Of a DNA stretch of 34,776 nucleotides, positions 19,066 through 29,298 are shown one piece after another. Below the pieces are notes generated by a model. The model was given only the letters and a program-made list of their open reading frames with translations. It searched no databases and was not told the DNA's origin. The DNA comes from Phenylobacterium sp. Its GTDB lineage: Bacteria > Pseudomonadota > Alphaproteobacteria > Caulobacterales > Caulobacteraceae. The stretch is taken from NCBI GenBank assembly GCA_003136395.1, contig PLEH01000291.1:1-34776 (forward strand), written 5' to 3'. A program made the translations under genes and the position numbers. The first letter of the stretch is position 1. Each line of letters begins with the position of its first letter.

Positions 19066-20552
19066 TACGCGTCGACCAGGAAGGAGAGCTGGCGCTCGGA
19101 GACCTCGTTGCGGCCCTCGGCGATCTCACGATCCAGCAGGCGCGTGGGATAGTCCCCGGTGAAATAGTGATCGGTGAACTGGGGGCAGTCGGGATTGCGC
19201 GGCGCCGCGTCCATCGACCAGTAGAGCCCCTCGACGGACAGGTAGCCCATGGAATCGACGCCGAGGATCTTGGCGATCTCCTCCACGGAATGATTGGCGG
19301 CGAGCAGCTTGTCGCGGTCGGGCATGTCGATGCCGTAGTAGTCCGGCCACATGATCGGCGGCGAGGCCGAGCGCAGGTGCACCTCCGCGGCGCCGGCCTC
19401 GCGGACCATGCGGACCACGCGCACGGAGTTGGTTCCGCGCACGATCGAGTCGTCCACCAGGATCACCCGCTTGCCGGCCAGCACCGAGCGGTTGGGCGAA
19501 AGCTTCATGCGTACGCTGGATTCCCGCGTGGCCTGGGTCGGCTGGATGAAGGAGCGGCCCACGTAGTGATTGCGGATGATGCCCATCTCGAAGGGCAGGC
19601 CGGCCTCCTGGGCGAACCCCAGGGCTGCTGGAACGCCGCTGTCGGGCACCGGAACCACCACGTCGGCCGGCACCAGGCTTTCCTGCGCCAGGCGGTTGCC
19701 CATGCGCTTGCGCACTTCATAGACCGAGCGGCCGTTCACGACGGAATCCGGGCGGGCGAAATAGACGTATTCGAAGATGCAGGGCCGGGCCTGCTGCGCC
19801 GGGAAGGGCTTCACGCTAGTGACGCCCTCGGCGTCGACAACCACCATCTCGCCGTGCTCAATGTCGCGGACGAACTTGGCGCCGATGATGTCGAGCGCGC
19901 AGGTCTCGGACGCCAGGATCGGCTTGCCGTCCAGCTCGCCGAGCACCAGCGGCCGGATGCCGAGCGGGTCGCGCACCCCGATCAGCTTCTTGTTGGTGAG
20001 CGCCACGAGCGCGTAGCCGCCCTCGATCTGCGACAGGGCGTCGATGAAGCGGTCGACGAAGCGGGCTTTTCGCGAGCGGGCGATCAGATGGAGGATCACC
20101 TCGGAGTCCGAGGTCGACTGGAAGATCACCCCGTTGGAGACCAGCTGGTCGCGCAGCGTCAGGAAGTTGGTCAGGTTGCCGTTGTGGCAGAGCGCCACGC
20201 CGCCGGCTTCCATGTCCGCGAACATCGGCTGGACGTTGCGGATCACCGATCCGCCGGCGGTGGAATAGCGCGTGTGGCCTATGGAGAACCGTCCCGGCAG
20301 GCGCTCAGTCAGGTCCATGCCGCCGAAGGCGTCGCCCACGTGGCCCATGTGGCGTTCGGTGTGGAACCGCTGGCCGTCGAAGCAGGCGATGCCGCAGGCT
20401 TCCTGGCCGCGATGCTGCAGGGCGTGCAGGCCCAGCGCCGTGAGGCCGGCGGCTTCAGGGCAGTCAAACACGCCGAACACGCCGCATTCCAGGCGAGGGG
20501 AATCGTCAAGCGGGTCCCGGCAAGGTGGCGAACGTCGCCCAGCAGCGCTCAT
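19065..20552 (-). CDS. purF: Amidophosphoribosyltransferase
   Basis: LECGVFGVFDCPEAAGLTALGLHALQHRGQEACGIACFDG; PRTase motif VILVDDSIVRGTNSVRVV. Confidence 0.96.
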   Translation of the reverse strand: MSAAGRRSPPCRDPLDDSPRLECGVFGVFDCPEAAGLTALGLHALQHRGQEACGIACFDGQRFHTERHMGHVGDAFGGMDLTERLPGRFSIGHTRYSTAGGSVIRNVQPMFADMEAGGVALCHNGNLTNFLTLRDQLVSNGVIFQSTSDSEVILHLIARSRKARFVDRFIDALSQIEGGYALVALTNKKLIGVRDPLGIRPLVLGELDGKPILASETCALDIIGAKFVRDIEHGEMVVVDAEGVTSVKPFPAQQARPCIFEYVYFARPDSVVNGRSVYEVRKRMGNRLAQESLVPADVVVPVPDSGVPAALGFAQEAGLPFEMGIIRNHYVGRSFIQPTQATRESSVRMKLSPNRSVLAGKRVILVDDSIVRGTNSVRVVRMVREAGAAEVHLRSASPPIMWPDYYGIDMPDRDKLLAANHSVEEIAKILGVDSMGYLSVEGLYWSMDAAPRNPDCPQFTDHYFTGDYPTRLLDREIAEGRNEVSERQLSFLVDA

Positions 20553-21181
20553 CGGGATTTCTCCACCAGGTCCTCGATCTCGCCCCGTTGGCGGGCGTCG
20601 TAGCCTTCTGACTTCAATCTGTCATCAATGGCGTCGTGCTTGGCGTTGTGTAGCGCCTGCTCGAAGGCCGGTTTGAGGCGTCCGGCAATGTCCATGCCCT
20701 GGGGCGCCATTGCGACGAGCAGTTTTCCCATGGTCTGGGACAGCGGCCAGGTGGTCGAACCGACGATCCAGTGCGGCTGCAGGTCCTTGGGCGTGGCGGC
20801 GTTGAACATCAGGTTCAGCGCGCCCAGCACGATCAGGCCGCGCGCCAGGCCGATGGCCAGCCCCACGCTGCGGTCGAGCGCGCCCAGGAAGTCGGTCTGC
20901 TGGATCTGGCGCGCGATGATCGCGCCCACCATCCGGATGAGAGCGAAGACCACGAGGAAAACGACGATCAGGGCCGCGGCCGTGGCCAGCCAGTCGAGAT
21001 GGATGATCTTCCTGGCGATCGGGGCGGCGCTGGACAGGCTGAAGATCGCCGCGCCGGCGGCGATCACCAGGGCGAAGAGCGAGACGATCTCCAGCATCGC
21101 GCCGCGGAAGAAGCCCATCGCCGCGGAGACCGCCAGCAGGACGAGGACAATGGCGTCGAACTGGGTCAGACCTAGTCCCAT
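20549..21181 (-). CDS. cvpA: CvpA family membrane protein
   Basis: FDAIVLVLLAVSAAMGFFRGAMLEIVSL, four TM helices, directly upstream of purF with ATGA overlap. Confidence 0.9.
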   Translation of the reverse strand: MGLGLTQFDAIVLVLLAVSAAMGFFRGAMLEIVSLFALVIAAGAAIFSLSSAAPIARKIIHLDWLATAAALIVVFLVVFALIRMVGAIIARQIQQTDFLGALDRSVGLAIGLARGLIVLGALNLMFNAATPKDLQPHWIVGSTTWPLSQTMGKLLVAMAPQGMDIAGRLKPAFEQALHNAKHDAIDDRLKSEGYDARQRGEIEDLVEKSR

Positions 21182-22539
21182 GCGCCGTCTCCGATCCGCT
21201 GCACGGCGTCGGCAAGCCGGGTGGCGCCGGTGGTCAGCATGGCGCCGCCGCCGTCCATGCCGGCTGGCCCCAGCGCGCGGCGGAACCCTAGCTTGGCGGC
21301 CTCCTTCAACCGCGACTCCATGCGGCTCACCGAGCGCACCTCGCCCGAGAGGCTGATCTCCCCAAACACCACGCAGTCCTGCGGCAGGGCCTGGTCGAGT
21401 CCGGAGGAGGCGAGCGCCGCCGCCGCCGCCAGATCGGCCGCGGGCTCAGTGATGCGCAGGCCCCCGGCCACGTTCAGATAGACGTCACGGTCGCCGAAGG
21501 AGAGGCCGCAGCGCGCCTCGAGCACCGCCAGCACCATGGCCAGGCGCCCCGAATCCCAGCCCACCACCGCGCGGCGGGGCGTGCCATAGGCCGAGGGCGC
21601 AACGAGCGCCTGGAATTCCACCAGGACCGGCCGCGAACCCTCGATGCCGGCGAAGACCGCCGCGCCCGCCGCCCGCTCCCCGGAGGTGTTGAGGAAAAGG
21701 GCCGAGGGGTTTTTCACTTCAGCGAGCCCTGCGTCGCCCATCTCGAAGACCCCGATCTCGTCGGTGGCCCCGAAGCGGTTCTTGGCGCCGCGCAGGATGC
21801 GGAACGGATAGCCCCGCTCGCCCTCGAAGGAGAGCACGGCGTCGACCATGTGCTCGATCACGCGGGGCCCGGCGATGGTCCCCTCCTTGGTGACGTGCCC
21901 CACCAGGATGATCGCCACGCCGCGCGACTTCGCGAGCCGCACGAGCTCGCCGGCGGCGGCGCGCACCTGGGTGACGGAGCCGGGCCCAGCCTCGTGGGCG
22001 TCGCTCCACAGGGTCTGGATGCTGTCGATGACGACGAGATCGAAGGCCTCGCGCTTCAGACCGTCGGTGATGGCGCGCAGCGAGGTTTCGGCCGCGAGCT
22101 TCACCGGGGCGAGCGCCAGGCCCATGCGCTGGGCGCGGCTGCGGACCTGCTCGACGGCTTCCTCGCCGGAGATGTAGGCGCACCTTGCCCCGCGCAGGGC
22201 GGCCTGGGCCACCACCTGCAGCATCAGGGTGGACTTGCCGACGCCCGGGTCGCCGCCCAGCAGGATCGCCGAGCCCGGCACCACGCCGCCGCCGCAGACC
22301 CGGTCGAACTCATCGACGCCGGTGGAGATACGCGGCGGGGCCGGGGTCTCGTCCTCCAGGCCCTCGAAGGCCAGGCCCCGGGCGCGGCTGGCCTTGGACG
22401 GCGCCATGGCGCCTGGCGGACGGGCCTGCAGCTCCTCGACGAGCGTGTTCCACGCGCCGCACGCCGGGCACTGGCCCGCCCACTTGGTCTGGACGGCCCC
22501 GCAGGATTGGCAGGCGTAGACGGCGCCGTCGCGGGCCAT
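21172..22539 (-). CDS. radA: DNA repair protein RadA
   Basis: Zn finger CQSCGAVQTKWAGQCPACGAWNT, Walker A GGDPGVGKSTL, KNRFGATDEIGVFEM. Confidence 0.96.
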   Translation of the reverse strand: MARDGAVYACQSCGAVQTKWAGQCPACGAWNTLVEELQARPPGAMAPSKASRARGLAFEGLEDETPAPPRISTGVDEFDRVCGGGVVPGSAILLGGDPGVGKSTLMLQVVAQAALRGARCAYISGEEAVEQVRSRAQRMGLALAPVKLAAETSLRAITDGLKREAFDLVVIDSIQTLWSDAHEAGPGSVTQVRAAAGELVRLAKSRGVAIILVGHVTKEGTIAGPRVIEHMVDAVLSFEGERGYPFRILRGAKNRFGATDEIGVFEMGDAGLAEVKNPSALFLNTSGERAAGAAVFAGIEGSRPVLVEFQALVAPSAYGTPRRAVVGWDSGRLAMVLAVLEARCGLSFGDRDVYLNVAGGLRITEPAADLAAAAALASSGLDQALPQDCVVFGEISLSGEVRSVSRMESRLKEAAKLGFRRALGPAGMDGGGAMLTTGATRLADAVQRIGDGAWD

Positions 22540-22669
22540 AGCGGTGGGAGAGCTCCTGATTCGGTAGGCGCACAGTCTAGCCGACCGGCGCGAATGGCGC
22601 CTTGCGCGTGCTTGCCGCGGCGCGGGGTTGGTTTAGGCTCCTAGGTGGGCAGGCTGGGAGGCGGTTGCA

Positions 22670-23317
22670 ATGAGCGGTGTCGAGCCGGGAACGCCGGAGC
22701 CGGGGCCGGACCTGTCGGTCCATGGCATGATCGCGCGGGTGCTGAACCTGCTGCTGCATCCGCATGAGGCGTGGGACGCCATCGACGCGGAATCCTCGAC
22801 GATCGAGGGGCTTTACCGCGGCTGGGTGCTGCCGCTGGCGGCGATCCCGGCGGTCTGCCGGGCCGTCGGACTGCTGTCCTTCCGCGGCTTCGAGATCTTC
22901 GGCGTCCGTTACCAGCCGAGTTTCATCGGGACCATCGGCGACGCCGTGGCGACCTATGCGCTGACCCTGGTCTCGGTCTATCTGCTGGCCCTGGTAATCG
23001 ACCAGTTCGCCCTGCAGTTCGGCGGCGAGCGCAGCCGCACCCAGGCGTTCAAGGTCGCCGCCTACTCCGGCACGGCGGCCTGGGTGGCCGGTATCTTCAT
23101 GCTGCTGCCGACCGCCGGCGGCCTCTTCGCCCTGTTGGGCGCGCTCTACAGCCTCTACCTGCTCTATCTCGGGCTGCCCAAGCTCATGCGCTCCAGCCCG
23201 GCCTTCACGCTCAACTACTTCGCCCTGACCCTGGTGTCGGCCATCCTGATGGCCGTGGTGATCGGCGCGGTCACCAGCTGCGCCACCAGCTTCGGCGGCC
23301 CGATCCACATCTACTGA
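22670..23317 (+). CDS. Yip1 family membrane protein
   Basis: Five-TM layout, MIARVLNLLLHPHEAWDAIDAESSTIEGLYRGWVLPLAAIPAV. Confidence 0.8.
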   Translation: MSGVEPGTPEPGPDLSVHGMIARVLNLLLHPHEAWDAIDAESSTIEGLYRGWVLPLAAIPAVCRAVGLLSFRGFEIFGVRYQPSFIGTIGDAVATYALTLVSVYLLALVIDQFALQFGGERSRTQAFKVAAYSGTAAWVAGIFMLLPTAGGLFALLGALYSLYLLYLGLPKLMRSSPAFTLNYFALTLVSAILMAVVIGAVTSCATSFGGPIHIY

Positions 23318-24408
23318 GCCTTGCCAAGGTAGATGCGCTCGGCCCGGCGGCTGAGGCGGACCAGGATTTCGTGGGCCACGGTCCCGCCGGCGGCCGCCAG
23401 ATCATCGAGCTGAGCGTTCGCGCCCAGCAGTTCGACCGGCTGGCCGACATCGGCCTCGGCGTCGCCGATCTCGATGACCAGGATGTCCATGTTGACGATC
23501 AAGAGCCTGCGCCGCGCGCCGGCGAACCAGGCGTAGCCCGCGCCCTTGGCCGCACGGATCACGCCGTCGGTGTAGCCGGCCACGACCACGGCCACGCGGG
23601 TCGCGGCGTCGACACGGACGCTCTCGCCATAGCCCAGGATGTCGCCGGGCCGCAGGTTGCGGATGTCGAGGATCGGGGCGGTGAGGGTGGCGACCGCCCG
23701 CAGGCGCGCGTCCGGCTGCTCCAGCGGCCCGCCGCCGAACAGGCTGATCCCGGGGCGCACGAGGTCGAAGCGGTAGTCGGCGCCCAGGAACAGGCCCGCC
23801 GACGCGGCCAGGCTCGCGCGGGCTTTCGGAAACAGGCTCCGAACCTCAAGAAAGCGGGATAACTGACTGACGTTGCGGGGATTGCCGATTTCGGCGGCCG
23901 AGCCCAGGTGGCTCATCACCAGGCGCACGTCGAGGCCACGCAACCGGTCGATCGCCAGAACGACGGCGCGGGTTTCGTCCGGCGTCAGCCCCTGGCGGCA
24001 CATGCCGGTGTCGATGTTGAGGGCCACCGGCAGCGGGCGTCCGATATCGGCCGCATGCGTGGCCGCGGCCGCGATCTGTTGCAGGCTGCAGAGCACCGGC
24101 GTCAGGCCCGCGGCGTCCAGCCGGGGGGCGGCCCCATCCGTCATGCCGTCGAGCACATAGATCGTAGCCGGCCGCGCCGGCGCCAGGGCGGCCCGCAGGG
24201 CCTCGCCCTCGGCCAGGCGGGCCACGAAGAAGCTCCGCGCGCCTTCCGCCCACAGCCGCCGCGCCACGGGGCCCGCGCCCAGGCCGTAGCCGTCCGACTT
24301 CAGGACAGGCGCGACCTCCGCGCTGGCGGCCTCTGCGCACAGGACCGCGTGGTTGTAAGCCAGGGCGTCGAGATCGACCGTCAGGCGCGCGGCGGCCGGC
24401 TCAGCCAT
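23311..24408 (-). CDS. alr: Alanine racemase
   Basis: VLKSDGYGLGAGPVARRLWAEGARSFFVARLAEG (PLP Lys), NIDTGMCRQGL, VRPGISLFGG. Confidence 0.92.
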   Translation of the reverse strand: MAEPAAARLTVDLDALAYNHAVLCAEAASAEVAPVLKSDGYGLGAGPVARRLWAEGARSFFVARLAEGEALRAALAPARPATIYVLDGMTDGAAPRLDAAGLTPVLCSLQQIAAAATHAADIGRPLPVALNIDTGMCRQGLTPDETRAVVLAIDRLRGLDVRLVMSHLGSAAEIGNPRNVSQLSRFLEVRSLFPKARASLAASAGLFLGADYRFDLVRPGISLFGGGPLEQPDARLRAVATLTAPILDIRNLRPGDILGYGESVRVDAATRVAVVVAGYTDGVIRAAKGAGYAWFAGARRRLLIVNMDILVIEIGDAEADVGQPVELLGANAQLDDLAAAGGTVAHEILVRLSRRAERIYLGKAQ

Positions 24409-24416
24409 CGCCTAGG

Positions 24417-25916
24417 TCAGTGCTGCTCGTAGCGGCTGTGGTGGTCGCGGGCGAGGTTGCCGAACTTGGTCAGGTCCTCGTTGTAGGAGAGCTTCACATT
24501 GCCGATCGGGCCGTGCCGCTGCTTGCCGATGATGATGTCGGCCTGGCCGCGGACCTGATCCATGTTCTCCTGCCATTTGAAGTGCTCTTCTGTGCCTTCG
24601 CGCGGCTCCAGGCGGCTGAGGTAATAGGCCTCGCGGTAGATGAACATCACCATGTCGGCGTCCTGCTCGATGGAGCCGGATTCCCGCAGGTCGGAGAGCT
24701 GGGGCTTCTTGTCTTCGCGGTTTTCCACCTGGCGGGAGAGCTGGGCCAGCGCAATCACCGGGATGGAAAGCTCCTTGGCGAGCGACTTCAGGCTCTGGGT
24801 GATCATCGAGACTTCCTGCACGCGGTTGTCGTTGCGGCTCATGCCGTCGCCGCCGGTGATCAGCTGCAGGTAGTCGACGATCAGGAGGTCGAGGCCGACC
24901 ATCCGCTTCAGGCGTCTGGCCCGGGCGGCCAATTTGGCCATGGAGATGCCGCCGGTGGCGTCGATGTAGAGGGGCGCCTCCTGGATCTCCAGCGCCGCAT
25001 CGCGCACCCGCCCGAACTCGCTGGCGTCGATCTCGCCCTTGCGCAGCCGGTCGCCGGAGACGCCGGAGGCCTCGGCCAGCAGGCGCATGGCCAGCTGCTC
25101 GGCGGCCATTTCCAGCGAGAAGAAGGCCACGACCCCGCCGCGCACGGTCTTCTTCGAGCCGTCAGGCTGCGGCTCCCAGGCGTAGTTGCGGGCCACGTCG
25201 AAGGCGATGTTACAGGCCAGCGACGACTTCCCCATCGAGGGGCGCGCGGCGATGATTACCAGGTCGGAGGGGTGCAGGCCGCCGATCTTGTTGTCGAGGT
25301 CGATCAGGCCGGTGGAAAGCCCCGCCAGGCCGCCGTCGCGGCTGTGGGCCTCGGCGGCCATGGTCACCGCGCCGTGCAGGGCGTCGGCGAAGGTCATGAA
25401 ACCCTGGGAGACACCGCCGGTCTCGGCCAGCGCATAGAGCTGCTGTTCGGCGGCCTCGATCTGGTCGCGGGCGGAAAGCTCAGCGTCGCCCTGACCGGCC
25501 AGGGTGGAGATGTCGCCGCCGATGCGGATAAGGTCGCGGCGAAGCGCCAGGTCATAGACCGCGCGGGCATAGTCCGGAGAATTGGCGGCCGGCGGGGCGC
25601 GGTCGACCAGATCGGCCAGATAGCGCACGCCGCCCAGCTCCTCGAAGCCGACGTCGCGCGCGAACTGCTCGGCCAGCAGGATAGGCTCGGCCAGCTGGCC
25701 CTTGCGGATATGGCTCTCGATCGCGGCGAACAGGCGCTGATGGAAGGGCTCGAAAAAGTGGCGCGCCTGCAGATAGTCGCCGATCCGCTCGAAGGCGGCG
25801 TTGTCGTAGAGCAGCGCGCCCAGCAGCGCCTGTTCGGCCTCCACATTGGCCGGCGCGTGCGCGATGGCGACGTCCGAAGAGGCGGTACGCAGATCGAGGA
25901 GCGGAACGAGGGCCAT
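24417..25916 (-). CDS. dnaB: Replicative DNA helicase DnaB
   Basis: NVEAEQALLGALLYDN N-domain, Walker A AARPSMGKSSLACNIAF, FFSLEMAAEQLAMRLLAE, LSDLRESGSIEQDADMVMFIYR. Confidence 0.95.
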   Translation of the reverse strand: MALVPLLDLRTASSDVAIAHAPANVEAEQALLGALLYDNAAFERIGDYLQARHFFEPFHQRLFAAIESHIRKGQLAEPILLAEQFARDVGFEELGGVRYLADLVDRAPPAANSPDYARAVYDLALRRDLIRIGGDISTLAGQGDAELSARDQIEAAEQQLYALAETGGVSQGFMTFADALHGAVTMAAEAHSRDGGLAGLSTGLIDLDNKIGGLHPSDLVIIAARPSMGKSSLACNIAFDVARNYAWEPQPDGSKKTVRGGVVAFFSLEMAAEQLAMRLLAEASGVSGDRLRKGEIDASEFGRVRDAALEIQEAPLYIDATGGISMAKLAARARRLKRMVGLDLLIVDYLQLITGGDGMSRNDNRVQEVSMITQSLKSLAKELSIPVIALAQLSRQVENREDKKPQLSDLRESGSIEQDADMVMFIYREAYYLSRLEPREGTEEHFKWQENMDQVRGQADIIIGKQRHGPIGNVKLSYNEDLTKFGNLARDHHSRYEQH

Positions 25917-26025
25917 GGGTTACCGATAGCCTAAGGGCGCGCGCGGGTTCACCGGGACATGGTGTCTCGTCCACACAATAGAGTGAGCCTGTGGACAGCT
26001 TTGCCTTTGGAACCCGCCCACGAAA

Positions 26026-26053
26026 AAGGCGGGCTGCAAATCCAGCCCGCCTT
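26026..26053 (-). terminator. Rho-independent terminator of the TonB-dependent receptor gene
   Basis: Perfect 11-bp stem AAGGCGGGCTG/CAGCCCGCCTT; read on the minus strand the stem runs into a T-rich tail (CCTTTTTCG). Confidence 0.8.
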
Positions 26054-26084
26054 CGCCGTCTTCGCCCTGAAGCGAAAGCCTAGA

Positions 26085-28508
26085 TCACCATTGGACGCTC
26101 AGGCGGCCATAGAGGAACCGGCCGCCAAAACCGAACGGCGAGAAGGAGGTGAAGGGCGCGGCGCCCGTCAGGTCCAACGCCGGCGGGATCTGGCGCGGAT
26201 AGGCGTCGAAGAGGTTGTCGGCGCCCACGGCGAGCGTGATGTCGTGCGGGAAGGTATAGCGGCCCTCCAGATCCCAGATGCTGCGCTTGCCGGTGTGGAT
26301 GTCGGCGCTGCCGTCGGCGTTGGTGCCGGGCGACAGCACGTCCCCGTAGAAGGACGAGCGGAGCGTCGCGCCGAAGGGGCCCTTGCTCCAATCGGTCTGC
26401 AGCGTGACCTTGTTCTGCGGCGTGCCGCGTTCGAAGCGCAGGACCGCCTGGCGCGCGAAGAGCGAGGTGGGCACGGGCAGGATGGTCTGCTCGGTCACCG
26501 GCGTCTTGGTCACCCGGAAGTTGTTGTGGTTCGCCGCGGCCGTGAAGTCGAAGTCGCCGAGCTCGTCGGTGTTCAGCCTGTAGTGGGCCACCACGTCCAC
26601 GCCCTTGGTGCGGGTGTCGACGCCGTTCAGGAAGAAGCGGGCCGCCGACGCGCCGAAGGGCTGCAGCAGATCGAAGATCACGCGGGCGTTGGTGCCGGGC
26701 GCCGCCGCGGCGCTGCCCGTCAGGGTCTCGGACAGCACGATCCGGTTGTCGACGTCGATTTCGTAGCCGTCGATGGTGACTTCCAGGGCGCCGGTGTGGA
26801 AGACGCCGCCGAACGCGTAGTTGCGCGACTTCTCGGGTTCCAGTGGCTTGCCACCCAGCGCCTTGCCGGTCGGGCTGATCGACGGGAACGTCCCGGTGTC
26901 GAAGGGCACGCCGTTGATGAACAGGATCGAGGTCGAGGTGAAGTACTGCTGCTGCAGGCCTGGCGCCCGGAAGCCGCTTTCGGCCGAGCCGCGGAAGGCC
27001 AGTTCCGGCGTGACTTCGAAGCGGCCGGAGACCTTGCCCGAGGTGTTGTCGCCGAAGTCGGAGTAGTGCTCCTGGCGCACGGCCGCCGAGCCGGTGAACC
27101 GGTCGGTGATCTTGCCTTCCAGGGCAACGTAGGCGCCGACGTTGGTGCGGCTCTTGTCGATGACGTTCTCCGGCGTGAAGCCCGAGAAGCCGCGCGAGCC
27201 CAGAGCGAGCGTCGGGGCCACCGTGCCGCGCTGATAGGAGCCAGGTTCGCCGGCGCCGATCTTGAACTGCTCGTCACGGGCCTCCAGGCCGAAGGCGACG
27301 TTCAGCGGGCCGGCCAGGCCCACGTTGAAATCACGGCTGAAGTCGGCGTTGCCGACCAGTTGGTCGTAGGTCATCTGGCCCGCATAGAACGAATGCGGCG
27401 AGGTCGGGCCGAGCGACGGATTGAGCGTGTGCTCCACCCCGTACTTCAGGTTGTTCCAGCCGTAGTCGATACTGAAGGCGGACTTCCAGCCGGCGATGGC
27501 GCCCTTCAGGGCGCCGCCGACGCTGAAGTCGTCGGAGTGGGTGTTGATCAGCGGCAGGTAGCCGTCTGGGTAGACCGACGGGATGTTCTGGGTCGCGTCG
27601 TTGGGCGCACGGTAGGTGGCCGCGGTTTCACTGTGGCGCCGCTGGCCGCCGCCCCAGGCGTAGGCTTCCCAGGTCTCGTTGAGCGGCTTGCCGGCGTTGA
27701 AGTAGACGGTCTGCTCCTCGACATCGCCGTCGCCAAAGCGCGAGCGGACCTTGGCGGGGGTGAACCGCGGGTCGATGTCGCTGCGGTTGGTGTTGTTCTG
27801 GTCGCGATAGCCGGCCGAGAGCGTGAAGAAGCCGTCGGAGCCGAGCTTGAAGCCCTGCCAGGCCTGAACGGTCGTGGCCGCGCCGTCGTGGCGCTTCGTG
27901 TCGCCGCCGTAGAAGAAGTTGATGTCGGTGTCGTGCTCGCCGTAGGTCAGCGTCGCGCCGCCGCCGTGGTCGGCCTGGCGCAGACCGATGTTGATCACGC
28001 CGGCGATGGCGTCGGAGCCATAGAGGGCCGAGGCGCCGTCACGCAGCACCTCGATGCGGTCGATGGCGATCTCGGGGATGGTGTTGAGGTCGACGGCGGC
28101 CGAGCCGCGGCCCACCGAACCGTTGAGGTTCACCAGCGCCGAGGTGTGGGCGCGCACGCCGTTGATCAGCACCAGGGTCTGGTCCGGCCCCTGTCCGCGC
28201 AGCGTCGCCGGGCGGACGGAGTCGGTGCCGTCGGTGTTGGACGGGCGCGGGAAGTCGATGGAGGGCACGGTCGCGGCGAGGGCTGCGGCCAGTTCGGTGG
28301 TGCCGCGCTTCTGCAGCGACTGGGCGGTGACCACATCGACGGGAGCCAGCGATTCCAGGCGCGACCGGGGCTCGGCGCGGCTGCCGGTGACCACCAGTTC
28401 CTCGACGTTCGCAGTGGCGGCCGTGGTCGGCTTGGACTGCGCCATGGCGCCCGTGGCAAGAAGTGTCGCCGCTGAAGCAGCGGCGAACAGAACGACGCGA
28501 TATTTCAT
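26085..28508 (-). CDS. TonB-dependent receptor
   Basis: Signal peptide, plug domain (ELVVTGSRAEPRSR..., LRGQGPDQTLVLINGVRAH, IDRIEVLRDGASALYGSDAIAGVINI), beta-barrel ending in GRFLYGRLSVQW. Confidence 0.92.
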   Translation of the reverse strand: MKYRVVLFAAASAATLLATGAMAQSKPTTAATANVEELVVTGSRAEPRSRLESLAPVDVVTAQSLQKRGTTELAAALAATVPSIDFPRPSNTDGTDSVRPATLRGQGPDQTLVLINGVRAHTSALVNLNGSVGRGSAAVDLNTIPEIAIDRIEVLRDGASALYGSDAIAGVINIGLRQADHGGGATLTYGEHDTDINFFYGGDTKRHDGAATTVQAWQGFKLGSDGFFTLSAGYRDQNNTNRSDIDPRFTPAKVRSRFGDGDVEEQTVYFNAGKPLNETWEAYAWGGGQRRHSETAATYRAPNDATQNIPSVYPDGYLPLINTHSDDFSVGGALKGAIAGWKSAFSIDYGWNNLKYGVEHTLNPSLGPTSPHSFYAGQMTYDQLVGNADFSRDFNVGLAGPLNVAFGLEARDEQFKIGAGEPGSYQRGTVAPTLALGSRGFSGFTPENVIDKSRTNVGAYVALEGKITDRFTGSAAVRQEHYSDFGDNTSGKVSGRFEVTPELAFRGSAESGFRAPGLQQQYFTSTSILFINGVPFDTGTFPSISPTGKALGGKPLEPEKSRNYAFGGVFHTGALEVTIDGYEIDVDNRIVLSETLTGSAAAAPGTNARVIFDLLQPFGASAARFFLNGVDTRTKGVDVVAHYRLNTDELGDFDFTAAANHNNFRVTKTPVTEQTILPVPTSLFARQAVLRFERGTPQNKVTLQTDWSKGPFGATLRSSFYGDVLSPGTNADGSADIHTGKRSIWDLEGRYTFPHDITLAVGADNLFDAYPRQIPPALDLTGAAPFTSFSPFGFGGRFLYGRLSVQW

Positions 28509-28634
28509 GAACTTGATCCCCTGATACACAGCCCCAGCCCGTCGAGGACGGGGCGGCCGTCGGCCCTTATCGGTGAGCAGTTAGTGTGCGCCGCCGCCAT
28601 TAGAAATGACAATTTTACAACATAAGACATGCAA

Positions 28635-28660
28635 AAGGCGCGGGGGTTGGCCCGCGCCTT
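28635..28660 (-). terminator. Rho-independent terminator of the rpsF-rpsR-rplI operon
   Basis: Perfect 10-bp stem AAGGCGCGGG/CCCGCGCCTT, minus-strand tail CCTTTTGC. Confidence 0.72.
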
Positions 28661-28697
28661 CGCAATCGATCAGGTGCGACCTTTCGGCCTCGCCCGG

Positions 28698-29285
28698 CTA
28701 GTCCTGGACGTAGTTGCCTTCGATGGAGCCGGCGCCGCCTTCCAGCAGGTCGGCCTGGGCTTCTTCAGTGGCGATGCGGTCTTCTTCGAACTGGGTGTCG
28801 ATGATGTTCTCGCCGCGCGCCTGACGCTCAGCTTCGTCCTGCGAACGGGCGATGTTGAGGGTGACGGTGACGGTCACTTCGGGGTGCAGGCGGACCTTCA
28901 CCTCGTGCATGCCCAGCGTCTTGATCGGCTTGTCGAGGACGACCATGGCGCGGTCGACCTTGGAGCCGCCGGCGCCGTTGACCGCGTCGGCCACGTCGCG
29001 GCCGGCCACGGAGCCGTAGAGCTGGCCGCTTTCGCCAGCCTGACGGATCAGGATGTAGGACGTCCCGTCCAGCTTTTCGCCGGACGTTCCGGCCGCTTCC
29101 TTCGCCTTGGCGTTACGGGCCTCGATCTCGGCGCGCTGGCCTTCGAAGACCTTGAGGTTGGCGTTGTTGGCGCGCAGCGCCTTGGCGCGGGGCAGGAGGA
29201 AGTTGCGGGCGTACCCGTCCTTCACCGTGACCACGTCGCCGAGGGCGCCCTTGCCTTCGACACGTTCGAGCAGGATGACTTTCAT
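28698..29285 (-). CDS. rplI: 50S ribosomal protein L9
   Basis: MKVILLERVEGKGALGDVVTVKDGYARNFLLPRAKAL. Confidence 0.97.
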   Translation of the reverse strand: MKVILLERVEGKGALGDVVTVKDGYARNFLLPRAKALRANNANLKVFEGQRAEIEARNAKAKEAAGTSGEKLDGTSYILIRQAGESGQLYGSVAGRDVADAVNGAGGSKVDRAMVVLDKPIKTLGMHEVKVRLHPEVTVTVTLNIARSQDEAERQARGENIIDTQFEEDRIATEEAQADLLEGGAGSIEGNYVQD

Positions 29286-29298
29286 GTGCCTGGCTCCC

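Noticed and set aside
25959-28475. 838-aa plus-strand ORF opposite the TonB-dependent receptor
   Set aside because: Same GC-shadow artefact; composition is A/G/R/V repeats without fold-like patterns, while the minus strand encodes a convincing receptor.
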